This document shows, piece after piece, positions 49,241-58,783 of a stretch of DNA of 64,000 nucleotides. The DNA comes from Candidatus Latescibacterota bacterium (GTDB lineage Bacteria > Latescibacterota > UBA2968). The notes beneath the pieces are model-generated. The model was not told the DNA's origin, searched no databases, and saw only the letters and a list, made by a program, of their open reading frames with translations. The position numbers were made by a program, and so were the translations under genes. Location: contig JAJDYX010000031.1 in the NCBI GenBank assembly GCA_022824945.1, positions 124,001-188,000 on the forward strand, given 5' to 3'. Positions within the stretch are counted from its first letter, which is position 1, and every line of letters begins with the position of its first letter.

Positions 49241-51865
49241 TCACTCTTCCAACGCCCGCTTCCACGCATCTAATTTTACCAGCGCCTCAACTGGCGTGAG
49301 ACGGGCGACATCTAAATCGCGCAACTCAGACAGCATCGGGTGGTCCTTCTGCTCAACCTTCACTTCTGTTGCTGGCGCAAACAGCGGCATCTGCCCATTC
49401 TCCTTCACGCGGTCGGGCTGGGGCTTTGACCCCACGGACAGATCGTTTTGCTCCAGTCGGTTCAAAATCTCCTTTGCCCGCGCAATCATCTCCGTCGGCA
49501 TCCCGGCCAAACGCGCCACCTCTATGCCATAGCTATGGTCGCACCCCCCCGGCACCAACTTGTGTAAAAACGCAATCGTATCGCCCGTCTCGCGCACGGC
49601 AACGCTGTAATTCACCACCCGCGGCAGCAAATCCTCCAATTCTGTCAACTCGTGATAATGCGTCGCAAACAACGTCCGCGGCTGAATCTGTTCGGCATTG
49701 TGCAAATACTCCGTCATGGCCCAGGCAATGCTCAGCCCATCAAACGTACTCGTCCCGCGCCCGATCTCATCCAAAAGCACCAGACTCCTCGGCGTCGCAT
49801 TATTCAAAATATTCGCCGCCTCATTCATCTCCACCAAAAACGTACTCTCGCCCCGCGCCAGATTATCGGATGCACCCACCCGTGTAAAAATGCGATCCAC
49901 CACCCCGATACGCGCCTCGCGCGCAGGCACAAAACTGCCGACCTGTGCCAAAAGCGCAATCAACCCGGTCTGGCGCAAAATCGTCGATTTCCCCGACATA
50001 TTTGGGCCAGTAATCAGCAAAATTTGATCTTTCTCGCCATCAATCGTCAGATCATTGGGCACAAAATTGCCACCCGGAAGCAACTGCTCAACCGCGGGAT
50101 GTCGGCCTTCTTTCACATCAATACGCACGCTATCATCCACCTGGGGACGCACATAATCATTGGACGACGCCACCTCGGCCAGCGTACTCAACACATCTAC
50201 AGTGGCCACGGATAGTGCCGTGCGCTGAACAGGCTCCACCCAACCGGCCACCTCTTCGCGCAACGCGGCAAACAAATCGCGCTCGAGATCTCTGGCCCGC
50301 TCATCTGCGCCCAAAATTTTCGCCTCCCAATCCTTCAACTCCGGCGTGATATACCGCTCGGCATTGACCAGCGTTTGCTTGCGCACAAAATACGCGGGCA
50401 CCTTATCCTGATTGGCCTTGGTAACCTCAATATAATATCCAAATGCCTTATTATACCCCACCTTCAACGACGTGATACCCGTTTTCTCGCGTTCATCTGC
50501 CTGCAGATTGGCAACCCAATCGCGCCCGCCCGAAGCGATTTCCCGCAATTCATCCAGTTCTTTGTGATAGCCTGTTCTGATATATCCGCCATCGCTGATC
50601 TGTGCTGGTGGATCGTCTTCAAGTGTTTGGGCGATCAAATCAATCAACTCTGTCAGATCCGGCATGCCCTGATCGCGCGCCCTCACCAGCAAATCCGCGC
50701 GAAATTCGCGCAGGGTTTCTCTCAGTGGGACAACCGCTTCCAAAGACCGCTGGAGAGCCACAAGCTCTCGCGGATTGGCCCGATTGCAACAAATCCGGGA
50801 CATCAACCGCTCCAGATCTCCAACGCCCCGCAGAGCCTCTCGCGCTTCGTCCCGACACGCCGCAGATTCGACAAATGCTTGCACGGCATCTAAACGCGCT
50901 TCAATGCGACCAACATCTACAAGCGGTTGTGATAGCCAGGTACGCAGCGTTCGCGCGCCCTGCGGCGTACACGTCTGATCTAAAACCCCAAATAATGTAC
51001 CCTCACGCCGCCCCTCTTGAATAGTCGTAACCAGTTCCAGGTTGCGCTGCGTCACCAGATCCAGTTCCATCACCGACTCGGTGTGCTCCCGCGCCAATCG
51101 CGTAATATGGGATACGGCTCCCTTCTGATTTTCGCGCAAATAACACAGCACCCCGCCTGCAGCGCATATCCCAACGGTGAGATCATCACACCCAAAGCCC
51201 TTGAGAGACGCCACCTTAAAATGCTCTTTCAGCGCATCGTACGCATAATGCTGTCCGAAATGCCAATCTTCTATATGCGTGAGCAAAGCACCCGGCATCC
51301 GCGCTTCAAACTCGGCTTCATTCTCTTTAACCCACGACTCGGGTGCCAGCACCTCTGCGGGAGCCACGCGCTCCAATATCTCCCACAAATCATCTGCCGC
51401 GCGCTCCGATGCCCTGAACATACCCGTTGACAAATCCGCTGTTGCCATCCCCAATTGATCGTCAGAAACAAAAATGCCCACGAGATAATTATTGCGCTTT
51501 TGATCGAGCAAATCATCGGACATTACCGTTCCCGGCGATACGACCTGCACCACCTCGCGGCGCACCACTTTCTTGCCCTTTTGCGGCGGCTCCATCTGCT
51601 CGCAAATCGCCACCTTTTTCCCGGCTTTGATAAGTCTTGCGAGATAAGTCTCCAGCGCGTGATGTGGAACGCCTGCCAGCGGAATGCGGTCTGCACGCCC
51701 ATTGTTGCGCGACGTCAACGTCAATCCCAAAAGCTGAGATGCAACAACGGCATCGTCGTAAAACGTCTCGTAAAAATCGCCCATCCGAAATAACAAAATC
51801 GCATCCGGATGCTGCTCCTTAAAACGCGCGTACTGTTCCATCGCTGGTGTCAATTGCGTCGCCAT
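49241..51865 (-). CDS. mutS: DNA mismatch repair protein MutS
   Basis: 874 residues, complete. Domain I starts LTPAMEQYARFKEQHPDAIL with the mismatch-reading GDFYETF motif. The C-terminal ATPase has GPNMSGKST (Walker A), LLDEIGRGTSTFDGLS (Walker B plus signature) and FATHYHELTELE. MutS recognises mispairs and starts repair. It starts 21 bases before (upstream of) its neighbour at 51887, on the same strand. It is preceded by a good ribosome site, GAGG. Confidence 0.95.
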   Translation of the reverse strand: MATQLTPAMEQYARFKEQHPDAILLFRMGDFYETFYDDAVVASQLLGLTLTSRNNGRADRIPLAGVPHHALETYLARLIKAGKKVAICEQMEPPQKGKKVVRREVVQVVSPGTVMSDDLLDQKRNNYLVGIFVSDDQLGMATADLSTGMFRASERAADDLWEILERVAPAEVLAPESWVKENEAEFEARMPGALLTHIEDWHFGQHYAYDALKEHFKVASLKGFGCDDLTVGICAAGGVLCYLRENQKGAVSHITRLAREHTESVMELDLVTQRNLELVTTIQEGRREGTLFGVLDQTCTPQGARTLRTWLSQPLVDVGRIEARLDAVQAFVESAACRDEAREALRGVGDLERLMSRICCNRANPRELVALQRSLEAVVPLRETLREFRADLLVRARDQGMPDLTELIDLIAQTLEDDPPAQISDGGYIRTGYHKELDELREIASGGRDWVANLQADEREKTGITSLKVGYNKAFGYYIEVTKANQDKVPAYFVRKQTLVNAERYITPELKDWEAKILGADERARDLERDLFAALREEVAGWVEPVQRTALSVATVDVLSTLAEVASSNDYVRPQVDDSVRIDVKEGRHPAVEQLLPGGNFVPNDLTIDGEKDQILLITGPNMSGKSTILRQTGLIALLAQVGSFVPAREARIGVVDRIFTRVGASDNLARGESTFLVEMNEAANILNNATPRSLVLLDEIGRGTSTFDGLSIAWAMTEYLHNAEQIQPRTLFATHYHELTELEDLLPRVVNYSVAVRETGDTIAFLHKLVPGGCDHSYGIEVARLAGMPTEMIARAKEILNRLEQNDLSVGSKPQPDRVKENGQMPLFAPATEVKVEQKDHPMLSELRDLDVARLTPVEALVKLDAWKRALEE

Positions 51866-51886
51866 CCCAAATCCTCTAAAAACTAC

Positions 51887-52453
51887 TCATTCCCCAACCG
51901 CTTTTCGATACGAATAATCAAATAACAACTCCCATTCGCACAGTTGAATCTCGCGGCAAAGCGCGTCGTGTGCGGAACGCCCTTCAAGAGCATCGGCACA
52001 CAGATCAACATAGGCACCTGCATCCCAATGGGCTTGCGTCGTCAAAAACTCTGGCGCGCCGGAAACACCACCCGCAATACTGGCCGCCGCCTTGCACAAA
52101 TCGTCAAAAATGGCGTGGTTGCCCACTTTGCCAAACCAGTATTTTGAATTGGAAAAATCGGTTTCTCGGCGGTGCATGATACCGTGCCAATAACTTCCAG
52201 TCGCCGTATGAATGCCCTGACTGATGGTGTGAGATGCATCTAAAAAGTTGTGATACAGCCACATACCAGAAATACAGGCTTGCGCCATACCTTCATCCAC
52301 CACTGTTTTTCCAGCAAATGCAGACTGCACAGCCAGCGCGTCGAGCGCGCTTTTTGCCGCGGTATTCTCTTCGCCGCCATCCAGCGGATTCAATCGCTTT
52401 TCGGAAATCAATTCCGAAAAAACATCGCCATAAGCACCTGAGTCAAAAGACAT
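51887..52453 (-). CDS. Conserved protein of unknown function (188 aa)
   Basis: ATG behind AAAGGAGTGAG. The chain begins SFDSGAYGDVFSELISEKRL. The centre is strongly conserved in style: ACISGMWLYHNFLDASHTIS, TGSYWHGIMHRRETDFSNSK and YWFGKVGNHAIFDDL. The repeated His, Trp and Arg residues suggest a metal-binding or catalytic site. Short conserved hypothetical proteins with this H-G-x-M-H-R-R-E-x-D-F core occur in Planctomycetes-like genomes. It lies upstream of mutS, perhaps co-transcribed, but the link to repair is only positional. Confidence 0.65.
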   Translation of the reverse strand: MSFDSGAYGDVFSELISEKRLNPLDGGEENTAAKSALDALAVQSAFAGKTVVDEGMAQACISGMWLYHNFLDASHTISQGIHTATGSYWHGIMHRRETDFSNSKYWFGKVGNHAIFDDLCKAAASIAGGVSGAPEFLTTQAHWDAGAYVDLCADALEGRSAHDALCREIQLCEWELLFDYSYRKAVGE

Positions 52454-52547
52454 AATCTCACTCCTTTATTTTAGTGGATCGCAATAATCACCTTTAACAA
52501 ACTCAAAAATTCTTTCTCTTCGGAATATACTCAGAATTTCGAAAAAA

Positions 52548-52579
52548 AAAAGACCAATTCCTTTCGGAATCGGCCTTTT
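52548..52579 (-). terminator. Terminator after mtaB
   Basis: On the minus strand, AAAAGGCCGATTCC pairs with GGAATTGGTCTTTT around a GAAA loop, using two G-U pairs, and is followed by a long T-run. It lies between the mtaB stop and the next gene. Confidence 0.8.
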
Positions 52580-52597
52580 CTGTCCAGATCTCGCTAT

Positions 52598-53953
52598 TTA
52601 TGCACTTTGCACCTGCAATAACTCCCGCGCGTGACGCTGTACTATTTCGCGCTCGAAACCCGCCAATTTTCCGACAACCACATCGCCTTCAACCCGCTGC
52701 AAACACACATCGACAATCTGTTCGCACGCAGCATCTGGTGCGGGCGCAACCACCCGGATATAATTATCGGTCAACCCCTGTAAAAGCTGCCCATTGCGGC
52801 GGTTTTCAAAAAGCACGGGCAATGTGCGCCCAATAAACCGCGCTTGAAATGCCGCCACCTTTTGCTGCCCCAATTTGCGGAGTATTGCACCGCGTTGTTT
52901 TTTCACCTGAGGATCAACCTGATTTATCATGCGCGCTGCAGGCGTTTTCCCTCGAGGCGAATACGGAAATACGTGCAAATACGTCATGGGATGATTGGCA
53001 ATCAAATCGCGCGTATTTTGAAATGCCTCATCCGACTCACCGGGGAACCCCACCATTACATCGCCGCCAATGCCCACATCGGGAATCCGATCCGCGAGTT
53101 TTTCGATCAGCGCAATATACTCCTCCCGCGTATAGGGGCGGCGCATCGCCTTCAACACGCCATTATCACCGCTTTGCAATGGTATGTGCAAATGCCTGCA
53201 AAACTTCTGGCTCGACGCAAAAAAGTCAATCATGGCATCGGTCACATAAGTCGCTTCAATGGAACTCACGCGAAAGCGCGCCAACCCGCTGACCCCCTCA
53301 ATAGCCTCCAACACCTGCAACAAGTCGCGCGCCGCCAAATCCACGCCGTAATCGCCAATATGCACACCCGTCAGCACCACCTCTCGATAGCCCGCTGCCA
53401 CCAATTTCTCGACCTGCAATACGGTACTCTCAAGCGTACGACTGCGACTGCGCCCACGCGCAAACGGAATAATGCAAAACGAACAAAATTCATTGCATCC
53501 TTCCTGAATTTTGACAAAAGCCCGAGCGCGTCCGCCAAAATTGTAAATATCCATATCCTGAAAATCAGCCGTGCGGCTGCGCGTCACAAATGTGCGCCCC
53601 AAAGAACAGGTATTATTTACCAGATCCAGAAGTTGCGTCCGCTCCGTTGTCCCGACCACCAGATCGACTTCGGGCATTGCAGATAGGGCATCTGGATCGG
53701 TTTGTGCATAACACCCCACCGCAACCACGGTACCTGTGGGCGAAATCCGATGTGCTCTGCGCAATGCCTTGCGCGACTGCGCGTCCCCTTGACCAGTCAC
53801 AGTGCATGTATTGACCACAGTAACATCTGCCAATTCGCCAAATGGCACCTCGCGATAACCCTGCGTCATAAACTGCTCGGCATACCACTGCGTGTCATAG
53901 GTATTGAGCTTACAACCCAGTGTATAAAACGCAACTGTCTTTTGATCTCGCAT
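52598..53953 (-). CDS. mtaB: tRNA threonylcarbamoyladenosine methylthiotransferase MtaB
   Basis: 451 residues from ATG 53953 (an earlier start at 54001 would pass through the rpsA terminator). The radical-SAM cluster motif C-x3-C-x2-C is in GCNEFCSFCIIPFARG. The N-terminal methylthiotransferase domain shows FYTLGCKLNTYDT, VVNTCTVTGQGDAQSRKALR and VVAVGCYAQTDP. The C-terminal TRAM-like segment begins around RFIGRTLPVLFENRRNG. The enzyme adds a methylthio group to t6A37 in tRNA. It is downstream of rpsA on the same strand. Confidence 0.93.
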   Translation of the reverse strand: MRDQKTVAFYTLGCKLNTYDTQWYAEQFMTQGYREVPFGELADVTVVNTCTVTGQGDAQSRKALRRAHRISPTGTVVAVGCYAQTDPDALSAMPEVDLVVGTTERTQLLDLVNNTCSLGRTFVTRSRTADFQDMDIYNFGGRARAFVKIQEGCNEFCSFCIIPFARGRSRSRTLESTVLQVEKLVAAGYREVVLTGVHIGDYGVDLAARDLLQVLEAIEGVSGLARFRVSSIEATYVTDAMIDFFASSQKFCRHLHIPLQSGDNGVLKAMRRPYTREEYIALIEKLADRIPDVGIGGDVMVGFPGESDEAFQNTRDLIANHPMTYLHVFPYSPRGKTPAARMINQVDPQVKKQRGAILRKLGQQKVAAFQARFIGRTLPVLFENRRNGQLLQGLTDNYIRVVAPAPDAACEQIVDVCLQRVEGDVVVGKLAGFEREIVQRHARELLQVQSA

Positions 53954-53975
53954 AAAAATCGGCCATTTGAAAAAA

Positions 53976-54008
53976 CAAAGCGTTGAGACGAGATGCCCCA
54001 ACGCTTTG
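53976..54008 (-). terminator. Terminator after rpsA
   Basis: CAAAGCGTTG and CAACGCTTTG form a perfect 10-base stem around a 13-base loop. Reading the minus strand, six T follow. It lies between the rpsA stop and the mtaB start. Confidence 0.85.
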
Positions 54009-54034
54009 CAACCGCCAGAAAAATCTGAGCAATC

Positions 54035-55942
54035 TTATTCCTCTTTGCTGCTCTGTGCTTTTTCCTCTACTTCTGTTTCTGCCTCTGCTTCCACTTCGGC
54101 TTTTGCTTCAGCTTCGGCCTCTACTTCAACCTCTGCCTCGGCTTCTACTTTTGCCTCAACTACTTCTGTTTCTGCTTCTACTTCTACCTCGGCCTCGGCT
54201 TCTACCTCAACTTCTTCTTCGGCTACTTCATCTTCCACTGCTACTTCTGCGTCTTCGCGTCGAGGATGTGCTGCATGAAAAGCGTCTATTTCATCTTGAT
54301 CGGCATCGCGCAAACGCTCTCGCACGCTCAACACAATTTTCTTTTGATCTTCGTCAAACTCCACAACTTTCAGCGGCATCTCATCTTCTTCCTCGAAATA
54401 TTCATCGGGACGTTGAAGGTCGTCAATACCCAGTTGAGAGACCGGCACAAATCCCTCTACATGGCCTTCGAGATCAACGACCACCCCGCGTTCGAGAATA
54501 CGTGAAATAGTACCCTCTACGGCATTGCCCACAGCATAGGTAACGGCCAGTTTTGCCCAGGGATTTTCAATGGTCTGTTTGTGCCCCAGCGAGATGCGCC
54601 GCCGCTCTTTATCGATATTGAGCACGACAATATCCAATTCCTGGCCTTTTTTTATCACCTCACTCGGATGGCGAATGCGCTTGGTCCAGGACATATCGGA
54701 AATATGAACCAGCCCGTCGATCCCCTCTTCGATTTCGACAAAGGCTCCAAAATTGGTCAAATTGCGTACAATGCCTCGAAGAGGTGTACCTGAGGGGTAT
54801 TTTTGGTCGAGATCTTCCCAGGGATCGGGCTGCACCTGCTTGAGGCCCAGCGAAATTTTTTGCCCTTCCTGGTCAACGCGCAGAACCATAACCTCAACTT
54901 CATCACCAATGGAGACCAGCTTGGAAGGATGGCGAATATGCTGCGTCCACGACATTTCAGAAATGTGGACCAATCCTTCGACCCCCTGTTCCAACTCGAC
55001 AAAAGCTCCGTAATCCGTAATGCTGACAACCTTACCTATCACCTTGCTATCAACCGGATATTTTTCCTCAACATCTTTCCAGGGATGATCTTGTAATTGC
55101 TTCATACCCAGCGAAATGCGCTCGCGTTTTTCATCGTAATTGAGCACCTTGACTTCTACTTCTTCACCAATGGACAAAACTTCTGATGGATGTCCAACTC
55201 TGCCCCAGGCAATATCTGTAATATGCAACAATCCATCTAAGCCGCCCAGATCGATAAACGCACCAAAATCGGTGATATTTTTAACCGACCCCTGACGCAC
55301 TTGCCCCACTTCCAATGTGGCGAGAATCTGTTTGCGCAACCTGGCGCGTTCTTCTTCGAGCACAACGCGGCGAGAAATGACAATATTTCGGCGATTCTTG
55401 TTGAGCTTTATAATCCGGAACGGGTACACATTACCGAGAAATTGATCAAAATTTTTGACCTGTTTGATGTCAATTTGGGAGCCGGGCAAAAAAGCATCGA
55501 CGCCGAAAAGATCGACCACTATGCCACCCTTGATTCGCCGCATCAAGCGACCTTCGACAATCTGATCGCTATCATACGCATCCTTAATGCGATCCCACAC
55601 CCGCATAAAGTCAGCCTTGGTCTTGGACAGCACCACCTGGCCTTCTTGATCCTCAATACTCTCTAAAAAAACCTCGATTTCATCGCCATCCTCTATAGCT
55701 GGCGGGTCGCCAAACTCAGAGAGGGGAATCGCGCCTTCAGACTTAAAACCAATATCTACCACTACGATTCCATCGTGTATGGACCTCACAGTGCCCATAA
55801 CAATCTCGCCCTGCTTAATGGTCTCTAACGTCTCTTCGTAGAGCTCCATCATTTCATTAAACTCTGCCTCGCTATATTCGCTTTCATCCAGCGCGGCCAG
55901 TGCTTCTTCAGGAGTGGGTTTGGGAAGGGTATTAACGGACAT
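54035..55942 (-). CDS. rpsA: 30S ribosomal protein S1 with long acidic tail
   Basis: 635 residues. Six S1 RNA-binding repeats are visible: VMGTVRSIHDGIVVVDIGFK, LMRRIKGGIVVDLFGVDAFL, SVKNITDFGAFIDLGGLDGL, KVVSITDYGAFVELEQGVEG, IVRNLTNFGAFVEIEEGIDG and TISRILERGVVVDLEGHVEG. After the sixth repeat a ~70-residue tail is nearly all Glu, Ala and Val (EVEAEAEVEVEAETEVVEAK), encoded by simple-sequence DNA. The tail is longer than usual. It is followed by a strong terminator, and the start follows GAAAGGA. The gene order rpsA-plsC-cmk is conserved in many bacteria. Confidence 0.94.
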   Translation of the reverse strand: MSVNTLPKPTPEEALAALDESEYSEAEFNEMMELYEETLETIKQGEIVMGTVRSIHDGIVVVDIGFKSEGAIPLSEFGDPPAIEDGDEIEVFLESIEDQEGQVVLSKTKADFMRVWDRIKDAYDSDQIVEGRLMRRIKGGIVVDLFGVDAFLPGSQIDIKQVKNFDQFLGNVYPFRIIKLNKNRRNIVISRRVVLEEERARLRKQILATLEVGQVRQGSVKNITDFGAFIDLGGLDGLLHITDIAWGRVGHPSEVLSIGEEVEVKVLNYDEKRERISLGMKQLQDHPWKDVEEKYPVDSKVIGKVVSITDYGAFVELEQGVEGLVHISEMSWTQHIRHPSKLVSIGDEVEVMVLRVDQEGQKISLGLKQVQPDPWEDLDQKYPSGTPLRGIVRNLTNFGAFVEIEEGIDGLVHISDMSWTKRIRHPSEVIKKGQELDIVVLNIDKERRRISLGHKQTIENPWAKLAVTYAVGNAVEGTISRILERGVVVDLEGHVEGFVPVSQLGIDDLQRPDEYFEEEDEMPLKVVEFDEDQKKIVLSVRERLRDADQDEIDAFHAAHPRREDAEVAVEDEVAEEEVEVEAEAEVEVEAETEVVEAKVEAEAEVEVEAEAEAKAEVEAEAETEVEEKAQSSKEE

Positions 55943-55983
55943 ACCAAATAATTCCTTTCACGCTAAAAAATCGCGCAAAATAA

Positions 55984-56009
55984 TAAAAAAAGAACGACGA
56001 ACAACGTCG
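55984..56009 (-). terminator. Possible terminator between plsC and rpsA
   Basis: On the minus strand CGACG-TTGTT-CGTCG is followed by TTCTTTTTTT. The stem is only five pairs, so it may be weak. Confidence 0.5.
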
Positions 56010-56034
56010 ATCAAACCATGCCGGCACCTTATCG

Positions 56035-56703
56035 TTAACCATTGCGGGAAGCGGGTGCGACCGTGCCGGCTTTCCGCCGCATCCGCTTGAGAACCGCGAG
56101 ATGACGCATCACCTCATGAGTGATAAAATTGTAGGCGTCGCGACGCCTATCGGGCAATTGTTTTGAGGAATGAAAAATGGGCTCGCCAAACCGCACCTGC
56201 AACCGCTCCAACCCAATCATCGTTTTCCAGATATTAACTGTGCCCGAAATATATACGGGTATCACAGGTGCCTGAGTGCGATAAACCAGCATGCCAACCC
56301 CTGCTCGGGGACGCAGAAAACCGGGACGCTTATTGCGCGTGCCTTCTGGAAAAATGAGCACGGAATTGCCTGCCTGCAAAGTTTTTGTCCAGGCCAAAAA
56401 TGCGCTGCGGTCTCCACGGCTCCGATCTACGGGCATCGCGTGCAACCTGTGAATCAGCTTTCCCAGCAACGGAATAGGAAAGAGTTCAGCCTTAGCAAGA
56501 TACCAAAGTTCGCGTCCTGCCGCAACTCCAATAATAACGGGATCGACGTAAGAACAGTGGTTAGCAGCTAAAATCAAAGCACCCGACCGGGGTATGTGAC
56601 ACCGCCCTTCGACCCGTAATCGAAAGAGAATAACGGCCAGCCCATAGGCCAGCCACCAGAAAAAGCGATAAAATGTCATCGATACCATCCATTTACCATT
56701 CAC
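56035..56703 (-). CDS. plsC: 1-acyl-sn-glycerol-3-phosphate acyltransferase
   Basis: 222 residues, GTG start overlapping the cmk stop by 4 bases. An ATG at 56688 is possible. It has the H-x4-D catalytic motif (NHCSYVDP), the second motif FPEGTRNKRPG and an N-terminal membrane segment (YRFFWWLAYGLAVILFRL). It makes phosphatidic acid from lysophosphatidic acid. It is in the scpA-scpB-rluB-cmk-plsC-rpsA order often seen in bacteria. Confidence 0.9.
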   Translation of the reverse strand: MNGKWMVSMTFYRFFWWLAYGLAVILFRLRVEGRCHIPRSGALILAANHCSYVDPVIIGVAAGRELWYLAKAELFPIPLLGKLIHRLHAMPVDRSRGDRSAFLAWTKTLQAGNSVLIFPEGTRNKRPGFLRPRAGVGMLVYRTQAPVIPVYISGTVNIWKTMIGLERLQVRFGEPIFHSSKQLPDRRRDAYNFITHEVMRHLAVLKRMRRKAGTVAPASRNG

Positions 56704-57383
56704 GCCCTATTTTGCCGTTGGGCAAGTGCTACAATCCGATCTACTTGTTCTACTATTGACAATCCCGTGGTATCTACACATATGGCATCCGATGCGGGCC
56801 AGGCGCCGCGCCGTAACTGCGTCTCCCGGTCGCGAATATCCCGAATGCGAATTTCGTCCAACAGCGACTCAAAATCGGCGGATTCACCCCTTTTTTTGAG
56901 ATCTCTGAGTCGTCGCCGCGCGCGTTCGGCGGGATCGGCAACGAGAAAAATTTTCAATTCAGCATCTGGAAAAATAGCAGTACCAGTGTCTCGACCTTCT
57001 AAAACAAGACCCCCATCCCGTCCCATGGCCCTCTGTAATGCCACGAGCACATCACGCACCCCCGAATGGACAGCTACGCGAGACGCAGCCTGCGAAATTT
57101 CAGATGAGCGAATTGCATCGGATATATTTTTCCCATTGAGCAGGGTTTGCGACTGCCCATCTCGCATCTCAAGTGCGATATGGAGCGCACGACACAATGC
57201 GGTCACGCCATCGGCATCATCGGGATTAATGCCCTGTTGCAGGACCGCCAGCCCTACGGCGCGATACATCGCCCCGGTATCCAGATACAGGTACCCCATT
57301 TGCTCTGCAACGAGCCGGGCAGTCGTGCTCTTGCCAGCACCTGCCGGGCCATCAATCGCAATGACAATCCCATTTTCGCGCAT
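56700..57383 (-). CDS. cmk: Cytidylate kinase
   Basis: 227 residues. The P-loop is GPAGAGKSTT at the start (VIAIDGPAGAGKSTTARLVA) and the CMP-binding region has LDTGAMYRAVGLAV and LVLEGRDTGTAIFPDAELKI. The family phosphorylates CMP and dCMP. It lies 7 bases after rluB and overlaps plsC. Confidence 0.95.
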   Translation of the reverse strand: MRENGIVIAIDGPAGAGKSTTARLVAEQMGYLYLDTGAMYRAVGLAVLQQGINPDDADGVTALCRALHIALEMRDGQSQTLLNGKNISDAIRSSEISQAASRVAVHSGVRDVLVALQRAMGRDGGLVLEGRDTGTAIFPDAELKIFLVADPAERARRRLRDLKKRGESADFESLLDEIRIRDIRDRETQLRRGAWPASDAICVDTTGLSIVEQVDRIVALAQRQNRA

Positions 57384-57390
57384 ACATTAC

Positions 57391-58125
57391 TCATTGTTCC
57401 TGGTTCAGCCCGACCAGTTCTCGGAGCCTCTTTACCTCTGCTTGAGTCAAATGCCGCCATTGGCCCAACTTGAGGTGCCGCGTTGTGAGACCGGCAAAAT
57501 GCGTGCGTATTAAAGATTGCACCCGATGTCCTGCCGCCTCGCACATCCGCTTCACTTGTCTTTTGCGCCCCTCGTGAAGCACGAATTCCAATTCTGTATC
57601 TCCACCTCTTGCGCGCATAACCCGAATATGTGCAGGGGCAGTGACACCATCGCTGAGCTTCATTCCCTCTCGCAGTGCTCTCAATACCGCCTCGCTGGGA
57701 TGCCCGCTCACCCATGCGCGATAGACTTTTTTTACACCATACCGCGGATGGGTCAACCGAAATGCCAGATCGCCATCGTCCATCAACAACAAAACCCCTC
57801 GCGTATCCAGATCGAGCCGTCCGACGGGAAAAACCCGAGCATCAATGCCGCGCAACAATTTGTAAATTGTTTGGGCATGATGTGGATCGCGCGCCGAGAC
57901 CAGATATCCCGGGGGTTTGTGCAATAAAATATAAGTTTGTCTATCAACCGATTGGATCGCCCGGCCGTTGACACACACCTGATCGCTACGCGGGTTTATT
58001 CGCGTGCCCGGATGTGTCACAACAGCGCCATTTATTTTAACGCTGCCCGTTTGAATCAACCGATCGCTCGCCCGCCGCGAAGCCACCCCCGCGCGGGCCA
58101 GAAACCGGTTCAGGCGCTCTGTCAT
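57391..58125 (-). CDS. rluB: 23S/16S rRNA pseudouridine synthase, RsuA/RluB type
   Basis: 244 residues from ATG 58125. An S4-like RNA-binding domain leads (RLNRFLARAGVASRRASDRL), then the pseudouridine core ILLHKPPGYLVSARDPHHAQ, the catalytic motif VGRLDLDTRGVLLL (Asp in RLD) and EGRKRQVKRMCEAAGH. It acts on rRNA. The first 89 bases are also used, in another frame, for the end of scpB. RluB is the best fit; RsuA is possible. Confidence 0.88.
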   Translation of the reverse strand: MTERLNRFLARAGVASRRASDRLIQTGSVKINGAVVTHPGTRINPRSDQVCVNGRAIQSVDRQTYILLHKPPGYLVSARDPHHAQTIYKLLRGIDARVFPVGRLDLDTRGVLLLMDDGDLAFRLTHPRYGVKKVYRAWVSGHPSEAVLRALREGMKLSDGVTAPAHIRVMRARGGDTELEFVLHEGRKRQVKRMCEAAGHRVQSLIRTHFAGLTTRHLKLGQWRHLTQAEVKRLRELVGLNQEQ

Positions 58126-58783
58126 GGGTATCCCGTTCGCTATTCCCATCGGTATTGATCACGCCCGATAACGGGCTGTCTTTGCCTTCGGCCACCCGTT
58201 GCTCTTCTTCTCGGAGCAATTCTTCCAACTCGCGAATCCTGGGTAGATCAGACAGGGTCTTGAGGCCAAAATGCTTCAAAAAATCGCGTGTCGTTCCGTA
58301 TAACAGAGGCCGTCCGGGTGCGTCTGACCGCCCGGAAATGCGGATCAGGCCCTTTTCCATTAACTGTCGCAAAACGCCATCGACAGACACACCGCGAATA
58401 TGCTCGACCTCGGCTTTGGTAATCGGCTGCTTAAAAGCCAGGATAGCGAGGGTTTCCAGAGAAGCTTGAGAAAGCCGGGGCGCGACTTTCTCGCGCATCA
58501 GTTGCCGAATCCAGGGCGCAAATTCGCTGTGTACAGCCAACTGAAAGCCTCCTGCGACTTCGACAACCCTGAAACTGCGACCCGTCTGTGCGTATTCTTC
58601 ATTGAGATCATTGACATAAGCGCGAATCTCTTTTGCGCCAGTATCCCGTCCCAAAACCGATGACAGGCGCGATGCTCCCAGAGGGTCATCGGCTGCAATC
58701 AACAATGCTTCAACCACGCCTTTGTTGCGTGCTTCTTCATCGGTAGCCAAATTTGCGACGTGTGTGTCATCTCTTTCAGACAT
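58037..58783 (-). CDS. scpB: Segregation and condensation protein B
   Basis: 248 residues, ATG 58783 with GAGGAG 10 bases upstream. The winged-helix pattern is VVEALLIAADDPLGASRLSS, LAILAFKQPITKAEVEHIRG and LIRISGRSDAPGRPLLYGTT with FLKHFGLKTLSDLP. It works with ScpA and SMC in chromosome organisation. The last ~30 residues (RAPEPVSGPRGGGF...) are encoded within rluB in another frame and have the look of a spacer rather than a domain. Confidence 0.92.
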   Translation of the reverse strand: MSERDDTHVANLATDEEARNKGVVEALLIAADDPLGASRLSSVLGRDTGAKEIRAYVNDLNEEYAQTGRSFRVVEVAGGFQLAVHSEFAPWIRQLMREKVAPRLSQASLETLAILAFKQPITKAEVEHIRGVSVDGVLRQLMEKGLIRISGRSDAPGRPLLYGTTRDFLKHFGLKTLSDLPRIRELEELLREEEQRVAEGKDSPLSGVINTDGNSERDTHDRAPEPVSGPRGGGFAAGERSVDSNGQR

